Shown: positions 36,703 to 45,104 of the stretch, one piece after another
Position numbering within the stretch: the first letter of the stretch is position 1
How the letters are laid out: every line of letters starts with the position of its first letter
From: Pseudomonadota bacterium
GTDB taxonomy: Bacteria > Pseudomonadota > Alphaproteobacteria > Acetobacterales > Acetobacteraceae
Length of the DNA: 64,000 nucleotides
Reading direction: 5' to 3'
Assembly (NCBI GenBank): GCA_021847995.1
Contig: JAJZNE010000008.1
Location: 1-64,000, forward strand
Notes under the pieces: model-generated
Told to the model about the DNA's origin: nothing
The model's database searches: none
The model's input: only the letters and a program-made list of their open reading frames with translations
Position numbers and translations under genes: made by a program

Positions 36703-37218
36703 TCACGTCCGGTCGGCCGGAATGTAGGGGATCAGGCCCTTGTCGAAGGCCATCTGCTGCACCTCGCGCGGCATGTGGCGCAGATCGACCACCATCCCGT
36801 TGACCTCCACCATCCACATGAGCGGCGATTCGGCGAACAGTTCGGGCAGCATCCAGCGCGGCTCATGACCCTGGATATCAAGCGCCGCCGCGATGGCGCG
36901 GGCCTTGGCGCTGCCGGTGCTCTCCCCGGCACCCATGCGCCGGCACAGGTCGGCCAGCGTCATCGCCGGCTCGGTCGCGGGATCGGAGAGGAAGTTGATC
37001 CGGCCGAGCAGGTGGAGAATGCCGCAGGCCCAGCTGCGCGGCTGGCCGGTCGCGACCGGGCTTGGCCGTTTGCGGCACAGGGCCGCCGCCATCTCCCGCG
37101 CGAGCGTGGCGTATCCTTCGTTGAGATGCTCCCGGCAGACCGCATCGGTGACCGCGACGATCGCGTCGTAGCGCGGCCGCATGGCCGCGGGCAGGCGGGG
37201 CGCGTTGGCGGTGGTCAT
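36703..37218 (-). CDS. DUF6398-type hypothetical protein
   Basis: A 171-residue soluble protein. RYDAIVAVTDAVCREHLNEG, then WACGILHLLGRINFLSD and the helix-turn-helix-like LADLCRRMGAGESTGSAKAR form a unit I recall as DUF6398, of unknown function, found in many environmental bacteria. The central part resembles a small DNA-binding helix-turn-helix but this is not established. ATG 37218 has a GGGGAG site. It starts 15 bp after the upstream glycosidase-like gene, so they form an operon. Confidence 0.75.
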   Translation of the reverse strand: MTTANAPRLPAAMRPRYDAIVAVTDAVCREHLNEGYATLAREMAAALCRKRPSPVATGQPRSWACGILHLLGRINFLSDPATEPAMTLADLCRRMGAGESTGSAKARAIAAALDIQGHEPRWMLPELFAESPLMWMVEVNGMVVDLRHMPREVQQMAFDKGLIPYIPADRT

Positions 37219-37233
37219 TCGGCGAACTCCCCT

Positions 37234-38682
37234 TCAGGCGGCGGTGACGATCAGGAGCCAGTCATTCGCGCCGGCGGCGTTGTCGCCGGGCGTGGTGAAG
37301 GAAACGGTGCCCCCGCGCGGCTCGGCCGCGGCCGGGACACGGCGGGCGGAGGCCGGATCCCACCATTCCGCCCGCCATCCCGCACGCATGCCGCCGGGAT
37401 CGAGTTCGAGATGCTGCGGGCCGTGCCCTACCGGCGGCACATAGGCAAGCAGCAGCGTGCCATCCAGGGTGGCCGCGGCGGCAATGTAATCGGGCACCGG
37501 CGGCGACCAGGCGCCGTTGCGCGAGACGACGAGACGGCGCAGGCCGGACAGCCCGGACGGCACCAGCGCCGTCCAGGGCAGACCCTGCATCAGCGCCGCC
37601 ATGCGCTGCATGTCGAACGCGCCCGGCGCGTGCAGCGCGTCCTGCCAGCGTCCCGGCGTGAACGGCCAGATGTCGCCGTGGCCATAGACCACCCCGGCGA
37701 GTGCCCCCGACAGCAGGCACCAATACTGGTATTTGCGCACCGCGGCGGGATCGCCGGGGATCATCCGCTCGGTCTCGTAGCCGGTTTCCTTGAGGAAGGC
37801 GGGGAGCGGCGGCGCATATTGCCAGGCCCGGCGCGCCTGGACATAGGTCGCGAACCCGTCGGCTTTGCTGCCATAGGCATAGACGCCGTTGACCGACATC
37901 AGCGGCGCGAAGACCGGCTGATCGGTGGAAAGACTGTCGGCCGCCCAGTCGCCGGTGCGCAACTGCATGGCACCCGCCGCCCGCATGCCGCGCACGATCG
38001 CGAGCGCGCGGGCGATGCCGCTGGTGCCGTCGGGCGCGCGCAGGAGGTAGTCGCCGTTGAAATCGCTGCCGTCGATCCAGATCAGGTTGGCCCGCGCGCG
38101 GAACCGCTGGCCGAGGAAGCTGCCGAACGCGAAGCAGGCGAAGGCGCTGTTGCCGGGTGCGATCAGATCCTGCCAGAAGCTGCGCCCGCGATAGCCCCAG
38201 GCGAGCACGTATTGCAGCACCAGGAAACCGTGTGCCTCCGCCGCGGCGAGCACACGGTCCACATGGTCCCAGTAGTCGGGGTTGGGGGTGGCGAGGTCGG
38301 CGGTGCCGGTCACGCCCTCGTAGCGGCTGCCGTCGAGGGTGCGCAGGAACGGCAGGGTGCCGTTGGCCGCGGGGCGGACGCGCCCGTCGTTGTTGTTGGT
38401 GAAGCCGGGATCGGCGAGCAGCGCAGTGAACCCCTGCGCGCGCCGGGTGGCGAGATAGAAGCGCAGTTCATCCGGCGTCAGGCGGGCATAGATCGCCTGT
38501 GGCGAATCGCCCACGATCAGGAACGGCGTGCCCGCCTGATCAACGAGGTACCGGCCGTTCGCCGCAGCGCGCAGCGGAAAGGCCGGCGCGGTTGCCGCCG
38601 CCCCCGCCGACGTCGCGGGGACTGCGGCGCCGAGCGTGGCGAGGCCGCAGTGAAGGAGGTCTCGGCGGCGGAGTTCTGCCAT
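37234..38682 (-). CDS. Secreted apiosidase-like (GH140/DUF4038) glycoside hydrolase
   Basis: A 482-residue protein with a Tat-like signal (ELRRRDLLHCGLATLGAAVP) and a mature chain starting near residue 30. The barrel portion contains GRYLVDQAGTPFLIVGDSPQ, GFTALLADPGFTNNND and YVLAWGYRG. The C-terminal part is a beta domain (LLAYVPPVGHG, RAEWWDPASARRV, GTVSFTTPGDN). This layout matches the apiosidase-like proteins of the DUF4038 group, which cleave plant side-chain sugars. The sugar is unknown. It is first in a two-gene operon with the DUF6398 gene. Confidence 0.8.
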   Translation of the reverse strand: MAELRRRDLLHCGLATLGAAVPATSAGAAATAPAFPLRAAANGRYLVDQAGTPFLIVGDSPQAIYARLTPDELRFYLATRRAQGFTALLADPGFTNNNDGRVRPAANGTLPFLRTLDGSRYEGVTGTADLATPNPDYWDHVDRVLAAAEAHGFLVLQYVLAWGYRGRSFWQDLIAPGNSAFACFAFGSFLGQRFRARANLIWIDGSDFNGDYLLRAPDGTSGIARALAIVRGMRAAGAMQLRTGDWAADSLSTDQPVFAPLMSVNGVYAYGSKADGFATYVQARRAWQYAPPLPAFLKETGYETERMIPGDPAAVRKYQYWCLLSGALAGVVYGHGDIWPFTPGRWQDALHAPGAFDMQRMAALMQGLPWTALVPSGLSGLRRLVVSRNGAWSPPVPDYIAAAATLDGTLLLAYVPPVGHGPQHLELDPGGMRAGWRAEWWDPASARRVPAAAEPRGGTVSFTTPGDNAAGANDWLLIVTAA

Positions 38683-38887
38683 GCGGGCCTTCCCCGGTTA
38701 CGGCCAAGCTTCGCTGACATGGCTTACACAAACCAGCGGGGCGGAGCGACACGCAGGCGGGCAAAAATGGGGGAAGGCGGCGATCCGGTGGTCGCGCCGA
38801 TGTCGGGCGTGATCCACAGCCGAAGGGAGATCCGACGGCGCCGTGTGGCTTCGGCGCTACCCTCGGTGCCGCGAAATCGGGCCAACG

Positions 38888-40123
38888 CTATTGGAGCAGC
38901 CCGCCGATGCCGCCCCATACGCCGAGCGCGCAGGTGAGGATCACCACCGTTCCGACCAGCCAGAGATACGGTCCGCGCAGACGGTGGGCCGCCGGCAGAT
39001 GGCGAATGGCGAGCAGCACCAGGAAGCCCAGCACCAGCGGCAGCAGCAGCGCGTTCATCACCTGCACGCCCAGGTTGAGCGAGACGAGATCGGGCACCAG
39101 CCCCACGAGCAGCGTCCCGCCGACCACAGCGAGCGCATAGACCGCATAGAACCAGCGCGCCTCCAGCGGGTGGTACGCGAGGGAGCGGCGATAGCCGGCC
39201 ACTTCGCCCAGGCCCCAGGCCAGCGCCAGCGAGGCGACGATGGCGGCGACCAGCCCGGCCCCCAGCACGCCTGCCCCGAACACCACCCGCCCCATCCCGG
39301 CACCGAGGAACGGCGTCAGCGCATGGCTGAGGTCGCCGATCGTGGTGAGGCTGGATCCGGCGTCATGGGTGCCGATGGTCGCCGCCGCTGCGATCAGGAT
39401 CGCCGCCATCACAAGTTGCGTGATCACGGCACCGATCGCGGTATCCCAGCGCGCCGCCGCGAAGTGCTCGGGGCGCAGCCGCTTATCGGCGATCGCCGAC
39501 TGCTGGTAGAACACCATCCAGGGCATGATCACGGCGCCGATATTGGCCGCGACCAGATAGATATAGGCGGGGTTGCGCACCGGCAGGTCGAGCATCTGGG
39601 CGGCCATCGATCCGAGGTCGGGATGCGCCGCCCAGGCGACGCCGAAGAAGGCGAGCTCGAACAGGCCGATGATGATCGCCGCGCGCTCGACCCGCCGGTA
39701 GGAACCGGTCAGCACCACCGCGAGCAGCGCGATCGCCGCCAGCGGCAGGGTGACCCGGCGCGGCACGCCGAACAACTCGCCGACCCCGGCGACGCCGGAA
39801 AACTCGGTCAGCAGCGCCCCCGACGTCGCCACCGCCAGGCCCGCCGCCGACAGCCAGGCCCAGCGCGGGCCGAAACTGTCGCGGATCAGCTCGCCATGGC
39901 CGCGCCCGGTGAACACGCCGAGCCGGACCGTGAGTTCCTGCACCACATAGAGGATCGGGATCAGTACCAGTTGGAGCAGCAGCAGCCGGTAGCCCCATTG
40001 CACGCCGCTCTGCCCGGCGGTGATGACGCTGCCCACGTCGGTATCGGCCAGCATGACGACGAGGCCGGGGCCGAACACGGCGAGGAACGAGGAGGAACGG
40101 CGGGGGAGAGCGGCCTCGGACAT
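38888..40123 (-). CDS. Nramp-superfamily metal transporter, atypical metal site
   Basis: A 411-residue inner-membrane protein with about eleven helices and the Nramp organisation. Helix 1 in canonical Nramps carries DPGN; here the equivalent is DTDVGS (about residues 28-33). Helix 6 normally has MPHN; here it is IGAVIMPWMVFYQQS. The aspartate and methionine are kept but the Asn and His are changed. The substrate may therefore not be Mn2+ or Fe2+; Mg2+ or another ion is possible, as known for divergent family members. The start at 40123 lies just downstream of a Fur-type palindrome. Confidence 0.85.
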   Translation of the reverse strand: MSEAALPRRSSSFLAVFGPGLVVMLADTDVGSVITAGQSGVQWGYRLLLLQLVLIPILYVVQELTVRLGVFTGRGHGELIRDSFGPRWAWLSAAGLAVATSGALLTEFSGVAGVGELFGVPRRVTLPLAAIALLAVVLTGSYRRVERAAIIIGLFELAFFGVAWAAHPDLGSMAAQMLDLPVRNPAYIYLVAANIGAVIMPWMVFYQQSAIADKRLRPEHFAAARWDTAIGAVITQLVMAAILIAAAATIGTHDAGSSLTTIGDLSHALTPFLGAGMGRVVFGAGVLGAGLVAAIVASLALAWGLGEVAGYRRSLAYHPLEARWFYAVYALAVVGGTLLVGLVPDLVSLNLGVQVMNALLLPLVLGFLVLLAIRHLPAAHRLRGPYLWLVGTVVILTCALGVWGGIGGLLQ

Positions 40124-40139
40124 GCGGCGCAGCGTGAAT

Positions 40140-40154
40140 TGCGAGTGATTTGCA
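40140..40154. promoter_or_regulatory. Fur/Mur-type operator before the Nramp gene
   Basis: TGCGAGTGATTTGCA is a 15 bp dyad (TGC, purine, A, purine, T around one central base) with five of seven pairs matching and the other two being purine/pyrimidine-consistent. It sits 17 bp upstream of the Nramp start codon. It resembles the alphaproteobacterial Fur/Mur box (TGCRART-n-AYTYGCA), which would place the gene under metal control. Confidence 0.45.
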
Positions 40155-40530
40155 TTTGCAGCGTAGCCGGCCGCCGCTGGCGTGTCAAACCGAACCCTGG
40201 CCCCTCCCGCTGGTGAGCATGGCAGAGATTGGCTGGCGGATGATGGGCAAAGCGCGGATGGGGCCGCGTGAATGGGTGCCGGGACCAGGCCGTTCACGGC
40301 CACATGCGAGCGACACCCGCGATGGCCGCGGACGGCCTGCCGCCGTTCGCTTTCCCTGCCGTCGGACGCTGCAAAGCGGTCACCCCGGACCTCCGCCGCG
40401 GATGCCCCGAACCCGCCCCAGGGCCGTGCAATGCGATCGGCGGTATCGGCACGGGTATGCTTGCCTTCGGTGGTGCGACCGTCCCTATCGACGAGCGCCA
40501 GGGCTGCCGACTCGGCTGCCCGGCTGCATG
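40155..40530. other. Gene-free stretch
   Basis: Apart from the promoter of the Nramp gene at its left end I see nothing supportable here. Short open frames exist on the plus strand but lack ribosome sites and recognisable sequence. Confidence 0.5.
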
Positions 40531-40806
40531 CTAATCGTCGCCTTCGCCGTATCGGTAGCCATAGCCGTAGGGACTCACTCCATAAGGGGCAACCGGGGGT
40601 GGCGGACCATAGCCATAGGGTGCGTAGCCGGGCGCCGGGCCATAGGGCGCGATGGGGGGTGGATAGCCCCACCGATCTCCGCCGTTCCAGCCATGCTCGC
40701 GCCAATCGCCACCATCACCATGCCAGTCATCTGCGCTGGCACCGTTCGTCATCAGGATCACAAAAGCGGCTGCCGCAATGGCGATCGGAAATCTGCGTGC
40801 GTGCAT
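40531..40806 (-). CDS. Small secreted Gly/Pro/Tyr-rich protein
   Basis: A 91-residue protein with a signal peptide (cut about after GASA, residue 25). The mature part opens with DDWHGDGGDW and then repeats PYG units (APYGPAPGYAPYGYG, VAPYGVSPYGYGYRYG). Such low-complexity periplasmic or surface proteins are common in alphaproteobacteria and their roles are unknown. His, Asp and Tyr could bind metal or form a matrix. ATG 40806 is followed by a convincing signal sequence, which is the main support. Confidence 0.7.
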   Translation of the reverse strand: MHARRFPIAIAAAAFVILMTNGASADDWHGDGGDWREHGWNGGDRWGYPPPIAPYGPAPGYAPYGYGPPPPVAPYGVSPYGYGYRYGEGDD

Positions 40807-41051
40807 GGCCTGGGGACTCCTTGTGGCAGGGGGAATTGGTCGTCATCCCGGCACGACGATGAGCCTGGCGCGGGTACTGCGTCGTTATCGGGAGCTTGAT
40901 TTCAGTTCATTGGGGCAGGTTGAAGGGACGGCCGGATCAGCATGTCGCCGGGGCGCCGCCCGGTGCGGCAAACGCCAGCCACGTCACACCGTCGATCAGT
41001 CGCACGCCGAAACAGGCGCAGGCCCAAGTCGCGCCCGGCGCCCGCCCCACT

Positions 41052-41264
41052 TCAACCGCCGGCGAACCGCCAAGGAGGTGGGGTGAGGCAGGGGGCGTGT
41101 CCATCCCGGCCCCGCTCCGCCGCGGCCTTTCGCGAATGGCCGTCCGGACGCAGGGCAATCGCCGGCAAGCGCCGCACCTGCGAGCCATCGCCGGTCTTCG
41201 CCGCAAACTCCTGGAAGGCTTTCGCGATATGCTCCGTCCGGGCAATCTCGTCTGCCGCATCCAT
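41052..41264 (-). CDS. Small hypothetical protein
   Basis: A 70-residue frame starting MDAADEIARTEHIAKAFQEF. The main support is a perfect AGGAGG eight bases before ATG 41264, and a charged amphipathic first half (EFAAKTGDGSQVRRL). The second half is low in information. No family is recognised, and the C-terminal part may be spurious. Confidence 0.42.
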   Translation of the reverse strand: MDAADEIARTEHIAKAFQEFAAKTGDGSQVRRLPAIALRPDGHSRKAAAERGRDGHAPCLTPPPWRFAGG

Positions 41265-41355
41265 TGCTTGCCTCCTGCCTGACCGGACAGAGCGAATCGT
41301 ACTGCGCCGCCGATTGACGGCCCCCAATACCTTTCGGTCGTTGCGACATCCGGTA

Positions 41356-44034
41356 TCAGATCGTCGTCTGTGAAATGCGCGCCATGCCGGTGCGTGGCCG
41401 GTGGCGGACGAGGCGGGTCGAGCCGAGTGCGAACAGCGCGGTTGCCAGGATGCCGGCCGAGCCGGGCTCCGGGACCGGGGCGACGGGGGCGTTCGCGGTC
41501 AACGTCACCTCACCGTTGCCATAGGAGACGCTCCAGCTATCAAGACCGCCCGGCCCGAACGTCAATCCGTCGATCGATCCGAAGGTTCCGCTCAGCCCAC
41601 CGAGGGACTGGAGGATCACGAAGCGCTGCCCGTTCGAAGGAAAGAAGCCATTGAGGAGGCTGATGTCGAGCGTGCCGGAGAGGGTTGCCATCCCATCCAC
41701 GACCACCTCTCCGAACGCTTTCCCTCCGGAAATGGTGGCTGAGAGAATATCGTTTCCGCTCATGTCGAAATTTCCGGTGATGGTGAGCGGATCGCCGCTG
41801 GAGCGGATGGTTCCCCCGGCCATCTTCACGGTACTATCGATGGTTCCCGTTCCCGTCAGCACGCCGCCGTCGATCACCACGGTCGGTGCCGTGAGCGAGC
41901 CGTTCACCACCGTCGTCCCGCCGGTCTGCACATAGTTTCCCGCGTATTCGCCGAGCGATGCGCCGGCGCCGATCGTCACCGAGCCGGCATTGGTGAAGCC
42001 GGCCTCGCTTGGCAGGCTCAAAAGACTGAGCGAGCCGTTATCGACCAGCACGCCGTTGCTCGCGACAATGGTTTGGGCGGTGGGATTGGCGGTCTGCGCG
42101 CTCGGCGTGCCGCCGAGATTGGTCTCATACAGCGACACCTGGGCGCCGGCGCCGATCTGCAACGTATTGGCGTTCAGCTGATAGGCGGTGAAGCTGCCGC
42201 CCTGGATGTTGGCGGTTTTCGCATTCAGGACTTCGTCCGGGTTGAGGAGGCTGGTTATGGCCAGGCTTCCGGTCTGGGTGTAGGTTCCGCTGACGCTGAT
42301 ATTCTCCGGGAAACCGACCGCAAGTGGTGGGTTCTGGTCGAAAAACACCGCCCCGGAGTTGTTTATCGCGGCCGCTCTGATGTTGCCGCCGAACAGGTAG
42401 CCGGTATTGTTCAGCGTGCCGGTGACGGCAAGTGTGCCGCCAACGCTTGCGCCGAGGCCGGTTGCATCCGGGAAGGCGGGATCGGTCGCGGTCTGCGGGG
42501 CGCTGTTGGTCAGGTTGCCCTGGATGGTCACGGTGCTTCCGTTGCCGACATAGAACGCGTTCGTGACATCGAGGGTGCCGGATGGCGGCGTGATGGTCTG
42601 GCTGTGGCCATTGACGAAGGCCATCGTGCCATTCACCGCATTGAGCCCGAGGGCGTTCTGCTGCCCGGCGACGGCAAGCGTGCCGAACACGTTCACTTCC
42701 TCGCCCACCGGAACCGTTGTGAAGGCCTGGCCGAGATTAAGCGTGCCGCCGGAAGAGATCTGCACGAGACCATTGCCGGTGAGCGCCCCCGTGATCGTCG
42801 CGGTCTGGTCAACTATGAATTTTCCCTGATCGGCGAGCCCCCCATTGACGGTGAACGCGCCGCTCTGCTCGGTGAACGATCCCCCGGCGCCGATGGCAAG
42901 CGCGCCAGAGGCCGGCGTATCGACGATGGTCGTGCCGTTGCCGACGCTGAGCGTTCCATTGACGGTGTTGAGATGGGCCAGCGCCGATGCCCCGCCGGCG
43001 GTGAAGCCGCCATTCACCGTCAGTTGCGAACCCGAGGCAATGTCGGTGAGGCCGCCGGGCTGGCCGGTAAGGGAGACCGATGTGCCACTGCCGATGAGAA
43101 GGTTGCCGGTATTCCGGAGCGTCCCGAAATTTGCGGTATCGCCCGCCGATTGCAACGAGAACTGGCCGCTGTTGCTGAAGGCGCCGAAGACGTTGAGCTT
43201 ATTGTTGCCCCCCGACGTCTGGTAAAAATCCTGCGTGCTGAGATTGCCGGTGACGGTGAGGCTGGTTCCGTTCTGCTGAAGGACCGAGCCGCCGAATTGG
43301 AGCGTGTTGCCGTTGAAGACGGGCGTTGCGGCGACGGATGTCCCGCTGAGCGTAAGTGCCTCCTGACTGGTGAACTGGTTGAGATTGCTGAGGCCGTTCA
43401 GCGTGCCGGCGACATAGAGGCTGCCCTTGCCTTCGAGATCGAGTTGGTTCCTGACGGTGAGGGTCGCCCCGGTCGGGATGTAGACCGAGGGCGGCGTGCC
43501 GCTGCTGCCGGTGCCATCGTTGACCAGGGTTCCGACCGTCAGGGTATCCGGGGCGTAGCCGCCGAGGGTGACGTTGCCGTTCCCGGAATTCGTCAGCGTG
43601 CCATCCACGGTGATATGGGCGGCCGGCCCGGTCGTGGGAGCATTGGCGTTATAGGTTCCGAGACTGCCCGTATTGGAAAGATTGCCCTTGACCAGCAGCT
43701 TGCTCGCCGAGACGAACAGGCTTTGGCCATCGTTTTGGAAATTGTTATCGACTGTGAGATTTTCCGGCTGCAGCGTCTCTACGTTGCCGCTGGTGGTGAC
43801 GGTGAGCGAATTGACCTCGGCGTTCTGGTTGAGGAAAACCGAGGCTTCATTTATCGTCGTGTCGTAGGTGGTTGCAACGGTGTTGTTCGGGACGACCGCG
43901 GGATTCCAGGTGCTGGAATTGCTCCAATAGCCATCAGCCCCGGGTTGCGTCGAGACGGCGATTTGCGCAGCCGCCGTGCCATGGATCAACATCAGGGCGA
44001 CGCCTGAAGCCATCGCCGCATGCGGAAATCTCAC
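41356..44034 (-). CDS. Large PEP-CTERM surface protein with beta-repeat body
   Basis: An 892-residue exported protein. It has a signal peptide (about 1-23), then more than 800 residues of short beta-strand repeats rich in Asn, Gly, Thr and Ser. Typical units are VTGNLS, VDGTLTNSG, NGTLSVGNGTT and TLNNTGYL, as in autotransporter-like beta-helix passengers. The chain ends in the exosortase signal: VPEPGS at about 854-859, a hydrophobic segment (AGILATALFALG) and a basic end (RLVRHRPR). No beta-barrel is present. Exosortase/EPS genes are not in this window. GTG 44034 follows GGAGG. GC content is lower than the flanks. Confidence 0.85.
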   Translation of the reverse strand: MRFPHAAMASGVALMLIHGTAAAQIAVSTQPGADGYWSNSSTWNPAVVPNNTVATTYDTTINEASVFLNQNAEVNSLTVTTSGNVETLQPENLTVDNNFQNDGQSLFVSASKLLVKGNLSNTGSLGTYNANAPTTGPAAHITVDGTLTNSGNGNVTLGGYAPDTLTVGTLVNDGTGSSGTPPSVYIPTGATLTVRNQLDLEGKGSLYVAGTLNGLSNLNQFTSQEALTLSGTSVAATPVFNGNTLQFGGSVLQQNGTSLTVTGNLSTQDFYQTSGGNNKLNVFGAFSNSGQFSLQSAGDTANFGTLRNTGNLLIGSGTSVSLTGQPGGLTDIASGSQLTVNGGFTAGGASALAHLNTVNGTLSVGNGTTIVDTPASGALAIGAGGSFTEQSGAFTVNGGLADQGKFIVDQTATITGALTGNGLVQISSGGTLNLGQAFTTVPVGEEVNVFGTLAVAGQQNALGLNAVNGTMAFVNGHSQTITPPSGTLDVTNAFYVGNGSTVTIQGNLTNSAPQTATDPAFPDATGLGASVGGTLAVTGTLNNTGYLFGGNIRAAAINNSGAVFFDQNPPLAVGFPENISVSGTYTQTGSLAITSLLNPDEVLNAKTANIQGGSFTAYQLNANTLQIGAGAQVSLYETNLGGTPSAQTANPTAQTIVASNGVLVDNGSLSLLSLPSEAGFTNAGSVTIGAGASLGEYAGNYVQTGGTTVVNGSLTAPTVVIDGGVLTGTGTIDSTVKMAGGTIRSSGDPLTITGNFDMSGNDILSATISGGKAFGEVVVDGMATLSGTLDISLLNGFFPSNGQRFVILQSLGGLSGTFGSIDGLTFGPGGLDSWSVSYGNGEVTLTANAPVAPVPEPGSAGILATALFALGSTRLVRHRPRTGMARISQTTI

Positions 44035-44359
44035 GCGAATCCTCCGTCGCTTTGTCGCGTCATCGCAATAAGAATGCGTCGGAAGCTACCATGCTCCTCC
44101 CCCACGCTTCAATCGCCTTTCCGCGCTGCGGCATGGCACCGTCGCCGGGTGATGCTGTGAGCAGGATCGTGTTGCTTGACGGGGCTGCGACCGCGGCATT
44201 TTACGGACTGCCCATGTCCGCTTCCCGCGCTCTGTAAGTGTCTGACTGATAAAGGGTTGAGTGATTTCAGCAGGCTGTGATTCTGTCGGCGTGCGAACCA
44301 CGACGGAAGCAACGATGCCCTGGACGGAACTCCCTCGCCCGTAGTATCGGCGGGAGGGC
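44035..44359. other. Gene-free stretch between the PEP-CTERM gene and a transposase remnant
   Basis: About 325 bp, partly AT-richer than the surroundings. It should hold the PEP-CTERM promoter and the left end of the insertion sequence. I could not define a clean terminal inverted repeat or a target duplication. Confidence 0.4.
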
Positions 44360-45104
44360 TTGCGCTATGCAAGCGACCTGGCGGGTGCGGAATGGGCGCT
44401 GATCGAGCCGTTCATGCGGGGTTGGCGCCGGCTTGGACGGCCTCGCGCCACCGAGCTGTCCAGCTTGGTGAATGCGATCTGCGACATCGCCGCCACCGGC
44501 TGCCAATGGCGGCAATTGCCGCGGGATTTCCCGCCCCATCTCCACGGTACGGGGCTACTTCTACCATTGGATTCGCGATGGGCGCCGGGAGATCATCAAT
44601 CATGCGCTGGTGATGGCATCGCGCGAGAAGGTGGGTCGCAAGCCGCGCCCGACCGCCGGTGTGATCGACAGCCAATCCGTGAAGACGACGGAGAGCGGCG
44701 GACCGCATGCCTAAGACGCGGGAAAGAAGGTCAAGGGCACAGTCGCCGTATCGTCACGGACACCGCGGGGCATCCGGTCGGTCTGATCGTGCACACCGCC
44801 GGTATCCAGGATCGCGACGGTATGGTCGCGGTATCGGCTGCCATCCGGTGCTGGGGATGCCGGCGACAAACTGCGCGATGCTCGCTCGGTGCTGGGCCGC
44901 CGGACGGTGCAGATCATCAAACGCCCGGACACCGCCCGGGGATTCGAGGTCTTGCCCCGACGCTGGGTTGTCGAACGCACCTTTGCCTGGCTCGGGCGGT
45001 GCCGCAGGCTCGCCAAGGGCTTCGAAGCAACGATCGAAAGCCCCACTGCCTGGACGTTGACCGCCCACGTCCGCCGGCTTGCGCGAGTGCTCACAAGAGC
45101 CTGA
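44360..45104 (+). pseudogene. IS5-family (IS427-like) transposase, frameshifted
   Basis: Pieces of one transposase are spread over different frames. RYASDLAGAEWALIEPFM through CQWRQLPRDFPP is in the frame from 44360. A second frame then has YHWIRDGRREIINHALV and GVIDSQSVKTTESGG (ends at a stop near 44714). Next comes [20 protein letters not shown] in the first frame, and finally [20 protein letters not shown] and [16 protein letters not shown] in the frame ending at 45104. At least three frame changes and one stop make it non-functional. Programmed frameshifting explains one shift in this group but not three. Confidence 0.85.

Noticed and set aside
35260-38937. 1225-codon plus-strand frame through rho and beyond
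   Set aside because: It is out of frame with rho, low-complexity, and antisense to the DUF6398 and glycosidase genes; no start signal or homology-like content.
40268-40534. Possible 88-codon plus-strand gene
   Set aside because: No ribosome site, no recognisable sequence, and the composition looks like random high-GC text.
42073-44007. Long plus-strand frames opposite the PEP-CTERM gene
   Set aside because: They are antisense to a well-supported protein with signal peptide and sorting signal, and have no recognisable residues.
41356-44034. Autotransporter (type V secretion) interpretation
   Set aside because: The passenger-like repeats fit, but there is no C-terminal beta-barrel; the end is a PEP-CTERM signal instead.
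44360-45104. Programmed ribosomal frameshifting in the transposase
   Set aside because: Some IS5-type elements use one frameshift, but here the coding pieces change frame at least three times and a stop intervenes.
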